Source: Leucosporidium creatinivorum (lineage: Eukaryota > Basidiomycota > Microbotryomycetes > Leucosporidiales > Leucosporidiaceae). Taken from it: DNA of 64,000 nt. The notes under the pieces are model-generated. The model had not been told where the DNA came from. It ran no database searches and worked only from the letters and a program-made list of their open reading frames with translations. Positions 21,796 to 32,082 of this stretch are shown here, piece by piece (within the stretch, counting starts at the first letter, position 1; every line of letters starts with the position of its first letter). The position numbers were made by a program, and so were the translations under genes. The stretch lies in NCBI GenBank assembly GCA_001600635.1, contig BCKL01000014.1, forward strand, positions 662,855 through 726,854, written 5' to 3'.

Positions 21796-24700
21796 ATGGC
21801 TACCGGAGAAGCTCGCGAATCGCCTGCCATGGCTCTCGTCACTGCTGGTGAGCAGCTCGCTCTCTCCGTCTCATCTCCCGCTCTCCGCCGGTTGGAGATG
21901 ATGAGCAGCAGCTGACCCCGCTCGTTCTCCTACAGAGATGGCTGCTGCCACTCTTGCTAGTGACAGGGAGGTCATCGCCAGGCCTGGTTTCGGCAAGTGA
22001 GTACTTCCCTACAGCTTCTCGCCTCGTGATGAGCGCGGACGAGGGCCGAGTGCGGGCAGAAGCGGTGCAGGTGTTGGTGGAAGTCGCTAGATCTTGCTGA
22101 GCTGGATAAAAGACGTAGGGGCTGTATGACAGTCGCTGCATACGACTCGAAGCGCACTCGCTCTGCTCTCTCGGTGAAGGCGGAACGAGTTTGAGCTAAC
22201 GAGCGCTATGACCTTGTTGCTTTCTCGCAGGGGAGGTCGCAAGTTCCCCGTCACGGTCAACGCCTACGAGGTTACTCCTCCTCAGCTTACTGTGAGTGAA
22301 CCGCTTGCTTTGGTGGAGAAGGAGGCGAGGTGGACGGTGCTGACGGTTCTTCCGCGTCCGAACTCTCGCAGTGCTACCACTACGACGTCAAAATCTTGCC
22401 CGACAAGCCTACCGTGAGTTATACATCACTGTAGACGAGTCGGGCCGTCTCAAGAAGGGCAGTTCGTGTGCTCAGACAGCTGACCTCATGCTCGGTGCTC
22501 CTTCCTCAGACCCCTCCTCGTCTCAACCGCCAGATTTGGGAGTTCCTTGACAAGCAGATGGTAGGTAGAGATGCTACTGGTCATGCTGCATTCGATCGCC
22601 TGCCAAAAGAGACGACTCCCAGCCGGAACCCGGCGCGAATCGAGCTCGGCGATGGTCAAACTCGGCGCTGACCATCTCTATCGCTCTCAGAACATCTTCG
22701 GAGGCGTTGCGGTGTGCTATGATGGTAGAGCCAGTAAGTTTCGCTCCTCCAAGTCGTCTCATATACGGCGACGGAGGCTAGTTCTGACCTTCGCTTCGAT
22801 TCGCGATCTTGTCCGAATTGCAGTGGCTTACTCGCGTAAGTAGTGATCTGTGTTCCAGCGGAACGAGTACGAGACTGACTTCCGGTCCCTTTTGTAGCCA
22901 AGTCTCTCGGCGCCGACGAAGGCAAGTGGGAGATCGACCTGCCTGAGGACGACGGCACCAAGAGCGCCAAGGGCCGTCACTTCACCGTCATCATCAAGTT
23001 CACTCGCACCATCGACATTGGTACGTTCGGCTCGTTGATTCTCTTGTTCGACTTCGCTCGAAGCCGGCATCTCGAGTGGGCGCGATGAGCTGACTGTCAT
23101 GCCCCACTCGTACAGGCCGCCTCGCCGTCTTCGTCCGTGGTGAGGGAGCTGGTGGAGGCAACTTCCCCGACGCTTCGGAGGTGCAGAGCGCGACTCAGGC
23201 TCGTGAGTCCGCTACGGCTCGGCAATGTCGGGGTGCTCCCTCACCGCTTCTATCGCTCTCCCTCATCCTCGCAGTCAACGTCCTCGTGTCTCATGGACCC
23301 AGCAGTCAGTATCTCGACTTCTGGACCTCTTTAAGCGACCCACTGACGCCAGCTTCGAACAGTGCTCTACCCTAACCGCGCCGCCTCTTTCTTCCTCCCT
23401 CCCGAGAACCGTCAGGCGGCGAGTTTGCTCAAGGGTCTCGAGGTGAGTCGACCATTTTGCTCTTGAGGTTGCACTCTGCTGTAGCGCAGACGTCCAGCCG
23501 CCGACCTCAGGAGCTGAAAGCTGACCTCGACCTGCTCGGCGCTCTTCCCCTCATCGCAGATGTGGCGCGGCTTCTACACCTCGCTACGCCCCGGCCCCAA
23601 CAAAATCTTCGTCAACGTCGACATTGCCTCTCAGCCCATGTACCAGTCGGGCAACCTCGCCGACGTCGTCCTCGACTTCCTCCGCGCTGCGACTCGTGGC
23701 ATCACTCTCAACGATCTCGCGGCGAACAACATCCCTCCTCGTGGCTACATCGAGCTCGACCGCTTCTTGAGGTCGGTCAAAGTGCAGCTCAAGGTCAAGG
23801 ACAAGGATGGGAATGAGCCTGTGCGCAAGATCAAGCAGTTCGAGAGGGCGAGCGCTTCGGCTTCCTCGTTCCAGGTCGAGGATGGCACGACTCAGACGGT
23901 CGAGGTGAGTTCGGAGGTTCTCTCAACGATGCTACTCTCGCTTCATGCTCTTCCCACAGTCCTACTTCAAGGCGCAATACGGCGTCACCCTCAAGAGGCC
24001 CGACTTCGTACGCTGACTTACGCCGAGCAGCTCGGTCGAGCAAAAGCTGACTCGCCTTCGCGTCTACAGCCCTGCGTTCGTGTCTCCAAGGTCGCTCTTT
24101 GGCCTCTCGTGAGTTTTCGAACTCGTCGTCAACCTCGTCTCCCTACAGAACGCTGACCGGCTCTCCCTCTGCTCCCCCTGCAGGAGCTCTGCGAAGTCGA
24201 GGCTGGCCAGAAGTACTCCAAGAAGCTCGACCCCGATCAGACAGCTGCTGGTGAGTACTCCTCGCGGAATTCCTGCCTCGTCTCCGCTGAAACTGACCTC
24301 CCCGCCTCGCCGTCGCCTCCCCCTCCCCCTCCTCGCTCCCCTTCGCCGAACTCAGCCATCAAGCTCACGACCGTCAGCCCGAGGGACAGGGTTCCCATGC
24401 TCAACGTCGGACTCAAGCGTATCCAGCCCGACGGCGGCTCGGCCAAGAGCGCCCTCGCCCAGTGGGGAGTCACCATCAAGCAGGAGCCCATCGTCATTCA
24501 GGCGCGCGAGCTTCAACCTCCCGTGGTCACCTACAAGCGGTGCGCTGGAGCTCGGATCTTGATCTCAGTAGTCTGTTGTACTGATCCTCAACTTCGGCCA
24601 ACAGCCCCGTGCAGCCGCGCGAGGGCGTTTGGGACATGAGGGGAGGGCACCGGTTCTACCTCCCCGCCAAGATCGACCGCTGGCTCATTCTGGTCGTGAG

Positions 24701-25856
24701 TAGCCTTTCACTACTCTTCTCGTGCTGGACCGAGCTGACTGTCGCGTTCGAACGCCCTACAGTTCGACAGCGACCGCTTCTTCCGTCTCGAGGAAGCTCA
24801 AGGCTCCATCATGGGACTCGTGGCCGCCTGCTCTCAGGTCGGGCTTCAAATCAAGGACCAGCGTCCTCCTATTCACTACGTACCTCGTGGCTCCGACGTC
24901 AACTCGTACATCCTCAGCAAGGGAAGCGACCTAGTCAAGACCGCCGGTGGACCTCCACAGATGCTCGTCTGCTTCCTTCCTCGCAAGGTGAGTGGGGTCA
25001 CGAGGCTGGTAACTGGTAATCGAGAGAAATATCCTCACTCTATCTCGTAGCCCTGCGACGAGTACGCCGTGATCAAGGTGAGCCTTTCGCAGTCGTCTCG
25101 GCGATCCCCTGGCTGATCTTTCTCGCTCTCAGCGCTTCGGAGACGTCGACAAGGGAGTCGCTACCCAGTGCTTGTTCATCAATAAGGCTAAGCGCGGTAA
25201 CCCTCAGTACTACGGCAACAGTCAGTACTCTGCCACTTCTCTAAAGCCTTTTCCCTTCATCGTCTCCAGGCAGCCTCGGCGCTGACCCACTCGATTCATC
25301 TCTTCTTTCTCCCTCCACTCGCTCAACAGTCGCGCTCAAGATCAATGTCAAGCTGCGCGGGATCAACAGCATCCTTGATCCTACGAGCCTCGGACCCATC
25401 GCCGAGAAGCCCACGATGCTCTTCGGCGCAGACGTCTCTCACCCTTCGCCCGGCAGCCTCGCGCCCTCCATCGCTGCCCTCGTCGGCTCCATGGATTCGA
25501 AGGCGACCCTCTACGGCACCTCGGTTCGCGTGCAGTCTTGTGGGTTCTCGACGAAAAGATCTACCGACGCTGTCGTTGACTGCTTGCCAACCCCACTCCT
25601 CAGCTCGCGTCGAAGTCATCGCTCACCTCGACCAGATGACGGCGGGACTCATCAAGCAGTTCAAGGACAAGCTCAAGGTCAGGCCTCAGCGTTTGATCTT
25701 CTTCAGGTGCGCTCGACCGATTTCTCATCTCTCCCGCAAGACCGCGCTGATGCTCGTTTCAAGGCGCTTCCCAGAGATGGTATCTCGGAGGGTCAGTTCC
25801 CTCAGGTGCTTGCTACCGAGTTCGCTCCAATTCGCCACGCCATCGCGAGAGGTTGA
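21796..25856 (+). CDS. AGO: Argonaute, truncated within the PIWI domain
   Basis: An intron-rich gene (about twenty exons) for an eukaryotic Argonaute, the small-RNA-guided slicer of RNA interference. N domain: REVIARPGFGKGGRKFP. Linker and PAZ: MWRGFYTSLRPGPNKIFVNV to PPVVTYKR. MID: YLPAKIDRWLILV to PKIR-like KDQRPPIHYVPRG. PIWI: FGADVSHPSPGS (first catalytic Asp), SSRVEVIAHLDQM (glutamate finger), FFRDGISEGQFPQV (second Asp). The frame then stops at TGA 25854-25856 after EFAPIRHAIARG. About 717 residues are present against a usual 850-950. The final catalytic His and the C-terminal residues that bind the guide 5' phosphate are missing. A possible last intron would only give a tail EKRSVA before another stop. 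The gene is thus either a decayed slicer, a non-catalytic Argonaute or an assembly join. Confidence 0.85.
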
Positions 25857-26010
25857 CGAGAACGAAAGTCAACTCGGCGAGGGTTCGCCGAGCGCCCGCT
25901 TCGAAAGCCTCTGAACTATTTCGACCTCTCCATCACCATCACAGAGAAACGCAGCGTGGCATAAAAAAAGATGCCTTGCAAGAAATGCACTACAGGGCAA
26001 AACCTTGCCC

Positions 26011-27983
26011 TCAGTCAATACGCTCCATCTCGCTCGCGCCGTCGTCGGCGAGCGCTTCCTTCAGCTTCTGCAACGCCGCATCCCTCAATACTGTCAGCCT
26101 CTCGCACTCCTTGCGCACCTTGTCACTCTCAATCGCCTCAACAGCTTGAAATAGTCGTACTCGGTGGCGTCCGGGGCTGGAGGGATCTCGGTCGCCTTCT
26201 TGAGCTCCTCATGCTCAACGATCTGCTCGCGCAGCCGCGCCATCTGCTCCCTCATCGCAACCAGCTCAGCATGCTGCCTCGTCTTCCACTCCAACTCCCT
26301 CTTCTCCAACTCCGCTTTCTGATCCTCCAACTCGCCCCTCTTGAGCTCCACCTCAGCCTTCTTCACCTCGAGCCGAACCGTCTCGGCGTCGAGCTGAGCC
26401 TCTGCCCTCGCCAACGCCTTCTCCCTCCTAGTCACGACTCGCTCCGTGATCGAAAGTTGCCGAGCTTGTTCTTGAAGGCGAACCTCGGCTTTGACGGCGG
26501 TGAGGTAGGTGTCGGGCTCGTCGACTTGCGAACGAGGCGAACCGGGAAGGGAAGGAAGTGTCGCCTCTTTCTCCTTCTCCAACGCAGTCTTCTCGGCCAT
26601 CGATTGTTTGATGAAGGAAGCGAGGCTGAGGCTGGCGGGGAGACGGTGATGGAGTTGCTCAGCGGCGGCGGACGGAGCGGCCTGAGCTTCGGCGGTGATG
26701 GGAGAGGTGCAGGGAGGGACGGCGAAGCGACGGATGGAGAAGGAGAGGCGGTCCATGGCGTTGCGTTGCTTCTCGATCTCGGCGAGGAAGAGCTGGGAGG
26801 AAGGACGGGTGGGCGAGAAGGGCTTGGAGGAAGGTGAGGTGAGGGGAGCCGGCGAAGCCAGCGCCGAGGAAGGAGGACCGCTGCCGACATGAGCAGCAGG
26901 TGTGGCGCTGTTGACGCCGAGAGCGTCGTAGACGTAGTAGGAGCGGCGCGAGTGGTGGGACTGAGGCCAGTGAGGCGACTCTCCTCGAGCGGCGTGAGAG
27001 CGACGAGAGGGGGCACGTCGGCGTAGATGTCGATCTCGTCGATCTTGGCCGAGGTGTCCGATGGCTCCTCGACAGCCTTGGTGTTGTCGACGGCGTTGCA
27101 GGGGAAGTAGACTTCGTCGTCTTCGACGGAGCCGGATGTCGACTGCGAGGGCGAAGGAGGAGAGGGAGCCGAGGGCGTAGGCGAAGGGATGACCATCATG
27201 CAGCCTCGCTTGCACTCGTACACGCGGACCTTGCTAGATGGCGTGTCGCTCGTGATGTGCTGCTCATGAGCCGATTGGATGGCCGGCGAAGGGCGTGCTG
27301 GCGACTTAAACTCGGCGATGAGCGCCGTGACGTCCATGTCGAAGGAGGCGGTAGCATCGCGGAGCTGCGACTGAAGGGACTTGACGACGGTGACGTCCGA
27401 TTTGGTGGGCTGTTGGACGGTGGGAGAGTCAGCGAAAAGAAACGAAAACGCCATTCGTGGAAAGCTCACCTTGGCATGGGTCTCCTTGAGCTTGACAATG
27501 CTCACGCTCTGCTTCTCGACGAGCTGTGAAGCAGGAAGGTCAGCTTCATCTGTACTGGGAGTCGAAAGAGCAAAGACGCACCTCGGTCAGGCTGGAAACA
27601 GGCGACGAAGCAGTGGGGCGACTCTCGGCTTGCTGCTTCCCATCCATGCACCTGCTGACGTTACGCTCGAGGGTGTTGAGGCGGTCGAGAAGCTGAGAGT
27701 GGTCGTGCGCGTTCTGCAAGAGCCCTTCTTGCACCAGAGCCAGCACCTGCGTAGTCAGAGCACAGCGTCAGGATCGGGATCGCCTGAGCTCCAACAGAGG
27801 GATACTCACGTCTGCCAGGGTGTAGATCTCTGCGGCGATGACGGCAGGGGTGCTCTTCGATTCGGGGAAATCAGAATCGTAGTCGTCGTCGTCAAAGTGC
27901 AAGTCTTTGGCAGCCGAGGAGAGATCGGCGGGGACGAGCGGCTCGGCCTTGACTGAGGAAGAGGCGGGAGGAGAGTTGCCCAT
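26011..27983 (-). CDS. coiled-coil protein of unknown function
   Basis: Coding frames run from MGNSPPASSSVKAE to GASEMERID with several introns. The N-terminal part is acidic (HFDDDDYDSDFPESK). A leucine-rich stretch follows (LLDRLNTLERNVSRC), then a Pro/Ser-rich middle. The C-terminal third is a clear coiled coil: FLAEIEKQRNAMDRLS, then charged heptads such as EVKKAEVELKRGELE, and KLKEALADDGASEMERID. Two places force a change of frame. Near 26950-27030 it can be reached only with a weak GTGCCC-type intron. Near 26050-26130 an intron GTGACA..TTGCAG with a GCTGACAG branch site restores frame. Either introns are non-canonical here or the assembly has indels. The N-terminus may extend to an ATG at 28159. 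I do not recognise a family. Confidence 0.6.
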
Positions 27984-28462
27984 GCTCGCGAGAAGGACGG
28001 GGGGAATAGGTGGACGGGTGAAGAGAGGAAGAAGAGAGGAAGAGACGAGGGAAGGCTTGCTAGTGGGGGTGAGAAGGCTCCGCGAGCCAACCTTCAGTCG
28101 ACCGAAAGATAGCCTGTGCTGCCTCTCGAATCTCCGGTCGGCTGCTTCCTCTCTTTGACATGTACTGAGCCATATGCTGAGCTGTTGGCGACTCCCGTTG
28201 GCGCAGAAGCGACCAAGCTGACCTCCGCTGCGAAGGTGCGATAGGCGAGTAGCGAGATGCGGCCGGGCGACTCGCTGAAGGAGCTGGGACATCGTAGGGT
28301 ACTCTTGTGGTATTACACCGAAGCTAGGTATCTTGCTGCACGCCGTCCTGCGGTTATCTACGAGCCAGAGAGGGTTAGCGACCTGCATGCTGCTCCACGT
28401 CTCGAGCGAGCGAACTCACCTCTGCCTGCTCTTCTACAGCTCCACCTCCGTCTCAAGCCCGT
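27984..28462. other. spacer between two minus-strand genes
   Basis: A minus-strand ATG at 28159 opens MSKRGSSRPEIREAA and may belong to the coiled-coil gene as an upstream exon, but no donor/acceptor pair in phase was found. The remainder should be the 3' flank of OST5. Confidence 0.4.
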
Positions 28463-28822
28463 TCATACGTTGACTCCGACCCAGCAGAAGGCGAACACCA
28501 GACCGAATCCTCCGAGGATGCTGGCGAGGGAACCGACTGCGAGCTCTTGCGTTGGCAGGCCCTTGGCTCGTAGTCTGTAGCAGCAAGCGGGTCAGCCGAG
28601 CACAGACAGGCTCCTGCAGGTCAATACGCACGTTGAGAAGTAGAAGGACAAGATGAAAGCGAGCGAGAGGAAGGTGATTGCCAGCGGTTGGAGCGACGAG
28701 GAGGGGAGGAAGGGGGAGAAGACGGGGAGCGAATTGTGCTCAGCCTGTAGGTTACTAGAGTTAGCTGCGCACTAGTTGGAGCTATTGGGGCTACTCACCA
28801 ACAGCTCAGCATGAGTCGACAT
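28463..28822 (-). CDS. OST5: oligosaccharyltransferase subunit Ost5 (TMEM258-like)
   Basis: Three exons (28799-28822, 28632-28744, 28463-28574) join in frame to an 82-residue protein, the usual size for Ost5/TMEM258. This is a small two-helix subunit of the ER oligosaccharyltransferase that N-glycosylates nascent proteins. Helix 1 is LAITFLSLAFILSFYF. Helix 2 carries the family's C-terminal signature: LPTQELAVGSLASILGG then FGLVFAFCWVGVNV ending at the membrane. The start MSTHAELL lies in a 24-base first exon. No ORF of meaningful size exists without splicing, so the gene is easily missed. Phases are 0 and 2 at the two introns. Confidence 0.88.
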
Positions 28823-29224
28823 GATGGGCGGAGTGCGAGCTTGGTCGCTCCCTTTCGGTTGCTCTCCTACGCTCATCTCGCTTCCTATTCGACTTCAAAA
28901 GCTTCAATCTTCAACCCAGTAACCATGCTTACTTCCGCAAAGTACCGCCGACCGCCTCTGTAGCGAGTCCGACTACGTTTAGCGTCACCTCGGTGAGGTT
29001 CGGCGATGAGGGGGGCAACAGATTTCTGTAGCCTGAATGAATGCATCAGACTGTAGTCAGGACACATGCATTAGACGTTCACCTTTCTCGACTCGCTCTG
29101 CACCTCAATAGCTTCGACTCTGTGCATTTAGGGCAGGGAGTTCTCGGCCTTCTCTCGCTCCCCCTTCGCGCCAAGATGCTCGCTCTCATCTTTCTCTCGC
29201 TCTGACTGCTCGTTCTTCGCCTGT
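28823..29224. promoter_or_regulatory. divergent promoter region of OST5 and a transporter
   Basis: About 400 bases between divergent starts; AT-richer near 28990-29060. No gene or RNA was recognised. Confidence 0.5.
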
Positions 29225-31529
29225 ATGGCTCTGCCGTTACCGGGGGATGGCTTCGATAGCAAGGAAGCGAGCTCCCTAGAAGTAGCAGGTGTTTCCCAGC
29301 GACAGGACGAGGCTCAGCGAGTGCTCGCCTTCGCTCAAGATGAGCTGCCACCAACCGAGGAGGAATGCGCTCAAGTGGTGCGCAAGGTCGATTGGGTGTT
29401 GATGCCTATTCTGTGGGTGACTGGAGGCCTGCAGTACTGCGATAAATCAGCGTAAGTCGGAGCTACAGCTTGCCTGCTTCGACGGAAGACGCTGATCCTC
29501 TCTCGGGGTTCTGCACCAGATTGAGCGTCGGAGCCCTCTTTGGCATGATCCGTGACCTCAAGCTGTATCAAGTTGGATCGAATGGGACTATCGACACCTT
29601 TGTAGGTCCCTCACAGCTTGTAGCTCCGCCTCCCAGTCGCTGATCTTCGGCGCCGAAGCTTTATTCTCAGTGCGCGATGATCTTCTACGTCGGGTGAGCT
29701 CGTCTAGGCCTCGCAATCAAACTCAAGCTGACTATCCTGCTCAGCTACGCCTGTGGAGCCTTTCCCTTGGGAGCATTCGCTCAACGACTCCCGACGGCCC
29801 AGGTCTGCGCCGTCTACTGCCTAGTCTGGGGCATCGTCGTCATGGCTACGCCCGCCTGCACTACCTTCTCGGGTCTCATGGCGCAGGTGAGCCATTCCCG
29901 GCAAACCTGTCGACGAGCAGCAAGCTGACCACCCCGCTGCAGAGGTTCTTCCTCGGATTCGTCGAGTCGGGCGTTTCGCCTGCCTTCCTTTCCATCATTG
30001 GCGCTTGGTACACCAAGAAAGAGGCGGCACTGCGGACCACTATTCTCTTCTCGGCCAACGGATTCGTCGTCGTGTGAGTCTCCGGCCTTTCCTCTCGACC
30101 GAGCTTCGGCGCTGACCTTCTGAACAGCCCTTTGCTGCTGCTAGCTTGGGGAGCAGTCACCATCGGACCGCCAGAGCATTCCTGGAAGCCGCTGTACTAC
30201 TTCATCGGCGGGCTTACAATCTTGTGCGTGTCTCGTACTTGCCCGACTCCCGCTCGGCGCTGACCTTTACAAGCGCAGGTGGTCGGCTGTCATCTTCTTT
30301 GCTCTACCCGACTCTCCTGTGACGGCCAAGTTTCTGTCCCACCGTCAGCGCTACGTCGTGAGTGTTAGCAGGCTTCGCTCCAGGCCGTGGCGCTGACCTT
30401 CCCCCACTTGCAGGCTGTTGAGCGTTCGTCCTCCTTATCCTCGGCCATTGGAGGGAGTCATGCTGACCACCCTCGACCACAGGCCTTCGCTCGAACCAAG
30501 CTGGAGTCACAAGCAAGATCTTCAAGCCAGCTCAGGCCTTCTCGGCGCTACTCGACCCCAAGGTCATCCTCCTCGCCCTGATAACCTTCTGTGTAGCATC
30601 GCCAGGAGTGCGCGAATCACTCTCTGATGTCAGAGTCTGTAGATCTATGTCGCTAACTTCTTTCCTCTTTGCAGGGAGCGGTCGGATCCTTCACACCGCT
30701 GGTCGTCCAGCAAGTCTACGGCGCCGACCCTCGCAAGACGCTTCTGCTTCTCATGCCCACCGGAGTCGTCGGTGGTGTCGCCAACCTTATTGCCGGCTGC
30801 GTGACATCACGGGTACCCAACTCGCGCTGCGCCGTGTTCGCCGTCTTCGCCGTCGTCTCGCTCACGGGCGGTGTGCTGCAGTGGAAGGTTCCGCTGTCGC
30901 ATAAGGAGGGCATCTTGGCCGGATGCTTCATCATAGCGGCGTACTCAGCCTGCTTGGGAACGATGACGGGTCTCGTCGGTGAGTGTCGGCTCGGCGAAGA
31001 GTGAGGAGTGGTCGCTAATCCCTCGTCCAACAGTCTCCAACACCGCCGGCGCTTCTCGCAAGACCGCCGTTGGCAGTATCATTTTCATGAGCAACGCCTT
31101 GTCCAACATCGCTGCTCGTGAGTTGTGGTTACTTCTGTCTGTCGAGTGAGCCGAGCTGACCTTTCCCCTTTCGCAGCCTTCTTCTTCAAGAAGAGCGAGA
31201 TACCACGATATCCTACGGGCTTCCTCACCACTGTTTCTCTTCTTGCGGCGAGTGTTGGTCTTGTAGGCGTCTACGCGTGAGCTTACTTCGCTCCTTTCTC
31301 GAAGCTCGGCGCTGACATCGGTCTGCTCGCAGTCTACTCTGCTCCCTGGAGAACACGCGCAGGGATAGGGCGGCGGCGTCAAGGATGAAGAGCCAGGAGG
31401 ACCCGCCAGATCAAGCTTTCTCGGACCTCACGGACAACGAGAACAAGGGTGAGTTGCGATCTCGTTTCTGGAGATCTCGCTCGTCAGCTAATCTGCTTCT
31501 CGTTCGCAGCCTTCCGTTACACATTCTGA
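29225..31529 (+). CDS. major facilitator transporter, Dal5/allantoate permease type
   Basis: About twelve exons encode a 12-helix major facilitator of the anion:cation symporter (Dal5) family at the plasma membrane. Visible landmarks: RKVDWVLMPILWVTGGLQYC before helix 1, GYACGAFPLGAFAQRLPTAQ (helix 2-3 loop), RFFLGFVESGVSPAFLSIIG (helix 4 signature), WYTKKEAALRTTILFSANG, GAVGSFTPLVVQQVYG (helix 7), SNTAGASRKTAVGSIIFM, and the family-typical tail FSDLTDNENKAFRYTF. Relatives import allantoate, nicotinate, pantothenate, biotin precursors or other organic acids; the substrate cannot be read here. Introns are short, and several carry a CGGCGCTGAC branch region. The start MALPLPGDGFDSK precedes a charged cytosolic N-terminus of about 55 residues. 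Confidence 0.88.
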
Positions 31530-32082
31530 AGAGCATACACTACAGGTCATTATCGAGAGAAGGGTGTACAGCTTACTGTAATCTGATTCGTAGCATCCGA
31601 ACGCATCGCTTCGGCCGACTGCCGTCGAACGAGCATTGTCGCCTCCCGGACTTTGCCTCAAGTACCCACAGCAAGACACTACTCGCACCAACCTCGACAT
31701 ACCGTACCGGCTTTGACCCACGTCACCTCTCACCACTCGTGCTGAGGCCGGGGCAAGAAGAGCGATCGACGACCTGATTGCTCGGCGCTGGCCAGTAAGT
31801 CGACCTTGCTCCTCTCGAGGCTACTTCGCCTTCTTGACCGTTTCAGTTCTCACCAACACGAGGTTCAGCTGTACGTCCGCATGCTCGCTCTCCCTGCTTT
31901 CACTCACTCACCTCCCACCCCCTCACCTTAGGCCTGGGTCTCACTTTTCCTTGGCGCTCGTGAAGGACCTCCCAAGTAACCAGCACTGACCAGGATGGTG
32001 GTCGGTGGCAGTCAAGAGTCCCGTTTTGCTGCTTTTCGTTTTCTCCTTCACCACTCGAGCTCCCTCGCCTGTTCAGCCCAAG
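31530..32082. other. intergenic region upstream of the zincophore gene
   Basis: 550 bases without domain-bearing ORFs. It should carry the promoter of the zincophore-like gene. No zinc-response element could be asserted by eye. Confidence 0.5.

Noticed and set aside
26432-27505. A 357-codon minus-strand frame.
   Set aside because: Its first half is real coding of the coiled-coil gene, but the second half (PSPHLPPSPSRPPVLPP) is a shadow of the frame encoding IEKQRNAMDRLS.
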